From the NCBI GenBank assembly GCA_045127535.1, contig JBGVQN010000027.1:1-40602 (forward strand): a stretch of 40,602 nt of DNA. Reading direction: 5' to 3'. Shown here one piece after another: positions 39,666 to 40,602 of this stretch (position 1 is its first letter; each line of letters opens with the position of its first letter). The notes below the pieces were generated by a model. That model had not been told where the DNA came from. It worked only from the letters and a program-made list of their open reading frames with translations, and ran no database searches. Source of the DNA: UBA2942 sp045127535 (GTDB lineage: Bacteria > Bacillota > Clostridia > Lachnospirales > Lachnospiraceae). The translations under genes and the position numbers were made by a program.

Positions 39666-40094
39666 ATGAAGACTTTTATGGCAAGTCCATCTACCATCGA
39701 GAGAAAGTGGTATGTAGTTGATGCAGAAGGTATGACATTAGGTCGTCTGGCATCCAATGTTGCAGCGGTTTTAAGAGGCAAGAATAAGCCAATTTTCACA
39801 CCACACATTGACACTGGTGATTATGTAATTATTATAAATGCAGAGAAGATTAAGGTTACCGGCCATAAGCTGGATCAGAAGAAGTATTATACTCACTCCG
39901 ATTATGTTGGCGGATTCAAGTCCTCTACTTTAAGAGAGATGATGGACAAGAAGCCAGAGAAGGTTGTTGAGCTTGCAGTTAAGGGCATGCTTCCAAAGGG
40001 ACCTTTAGGAAGAGAAATGTACAAGAAGCTTCACGTTTACACTGGCGCAGAGCATCCACATGCTTCCCAGAAGCCAGAAGTATTGACATTTTAA
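39666..40094 (+). CDS. rplM: 50S ribosomal protein L13
   Basis: 142 aa L13, an early 50S assembly protein. MKTFMASPSTIERKWYVVDA then EGMTLGRLASNVAAVLRGKN and KGMLPKGPLGREMYKKLHVY are signatures. RBS AGGAGG. Paired with rpsI 25 nt downstream. Preceded by its own promoter and structured leader. Confidence 0.98.
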   Translation: MKTFMASPSTIERKWYVVDAEGMTLGRLASNVAAVLRGKNKPIFTPHIDTGDYVIIINAEKIKVTGHKLDQKKYYTHSDYVGGFKSSTLREMMDKKPEKVVELAVKGMLPKGPLGREMYKKLHVYTGAEHPHASQKPEVLTF

Positions 40095-40119
40095 TCGGTA
40101 GTGAAAGGAGGAAACAGAC

Positions 40120-40515
40120 ATGGCAGATTCTAGATATTATGGAACAGGTAGAAGAAAGAGCAGTGTTGCAAGAGTATATTTAGTACCAGGCACTGGCAAG
40201 ATTACTATCAATAAGAGAGATATCGACAATTACTTTGGCTTAGAGACCTTAAAGATGGTTGTTCGTCAGCCATTAGTAGCTACCGAGACTTTAGACAAGT
40301 TCGACGTATTAGTAAACGTATACGGCGGTGGTACAACAGGTCAGGCTGGTGCGATCAGACACGGTATTTCCAGAGCTTTATTACAGGTTGATACAGATGC
40401 ATATCGTTCTACCTTAAAGAAGGCTGGTTTCTTAACAAGAGATCCAAGAATGAAGGAAAGAAAGAAGTACGGTCTCAAGGCTGCACGTCGTGCACCTCAG
40501 TTCAGCAAGAGATAA
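40120..40515 (+). CDS. rpsI: 30S ribosomal protein S9
   Basis: 131 aa S9, whose C-terminal tail contacts P-site tRNA. YYGTGRRKSSVARVYLVPGT, GGGTTGQAGAIRHGISRALL, and the tail KKYGLKAARRAPQFSKR with the invariant final KR. RBS AAAGGAGG. Ends the rplM-rpsI operon; terminator 32 nt downstream. Confidence 0.98.
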   Translation: MADSRYYGTGRRKSSVARVYLVPGTGKITINKRDIDNYFGLETLKMVVRQPLVATETLDKFDVLVNVYGGGTTGQAGAIRHGISRALLQVDTDAYRSTLKKAGFLTRDPRMKERKKYGLKAARRAPQFSKR

Positions 40516-40546
40516 TCAGCTGTTCAAACCGTATCAAAATGGTTCA

Positions 40547-40580
40547 AAAACCCCGGAAAATCAAGGTTTTCCGGGGTTTT
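40547..40580 (+). terminator. rho-independent terminator after rpsI
   Basis: AAAACCCCGGAAAA (40547-40560) and TTTTCCGGGGTTTT (40567-40580), a perfect 14-bp stem with a 6-nt loop; symmetrical A/T flanks make it bidirectional. Confidence 0.93.
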
Positions 40581-40602
40581 CTTATACCCATAGGGTCTGA
40601 TA

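Overview
The window is chromosomal DNA from a Gram-positive, low-to-moderate GC Clostridia, most likely Lachnospiraceae and perhaps Blautia-like. The basis is the S10-spc-alpha ribosomal gene order running into an ecfA1-ecfA2-ecfT-truA-rplM-rpsI tail, a zinc-type S14, a zinc-ribbon adenylate kinase, an enlarged L17, split transketolase genes and strong AGGAGG ribosome binding sites. The genus is inference; the family is fairly secure.

Layout. 1-3533: an XRE-AbrB regulator (5' end outside the window) with an ABC-2 exporter pair, then deoD and a GNAT acetyltransferase. 3534-4450: a 0.9-kb gene-free, hairpin-rich stretch. 4451-8650: a secreted cell-wall amidase, then transaldolase and a two-subunit transketolase (non-oxidative pentose phosphate pathway). 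8651-13295: an accessory segment with a palindromic repeat, convergent terminators, a minus-strand AlbA_2/winged-helix regulator with an iterated operator over its promoter, three truncated gene remnants, and an AbiE-type toxin-antitoxin pair. 13338-15353: galE and a SAM methyltransferase on the minus strand, followed upstream by an unannotated 30-residue membrane mini-protein. 16044-32771: the S10, spc and alpha operons, with secY-adk-map-infA-rpmJ in the middle, ending in a textbook terminator. 33149-37919: the energising module of an ECF vitamin/metal transporter (EcfA1, EcfA2, EcfT) and truA. 38077-39321: an unknown acidic lipoprotein. 39666-40515: rplM-rpsI with a terminator.

The most unusual content is between genes. 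Three copies of a palindromic element (8657-8874 inverted, 34219-34477, 36603-36831) share a conserved two-sided core, while the outer arms and the inner stem have different sequences that remain self-complementary. Shorter palindromes (4312-4419, 34117-34207) share the terminal motif TAGGCAATTGCGAAAC with the longer ones. A 4 x 39-bp tandem array of hairpins lies between ecfA2 and ecfT. The adk-map gap (27918-28077) can fold into a closed multi-branched structure. Most long spacers in the ribosomal operons also carry hairpins. All pairings were read by eye; no folding or database search was run.
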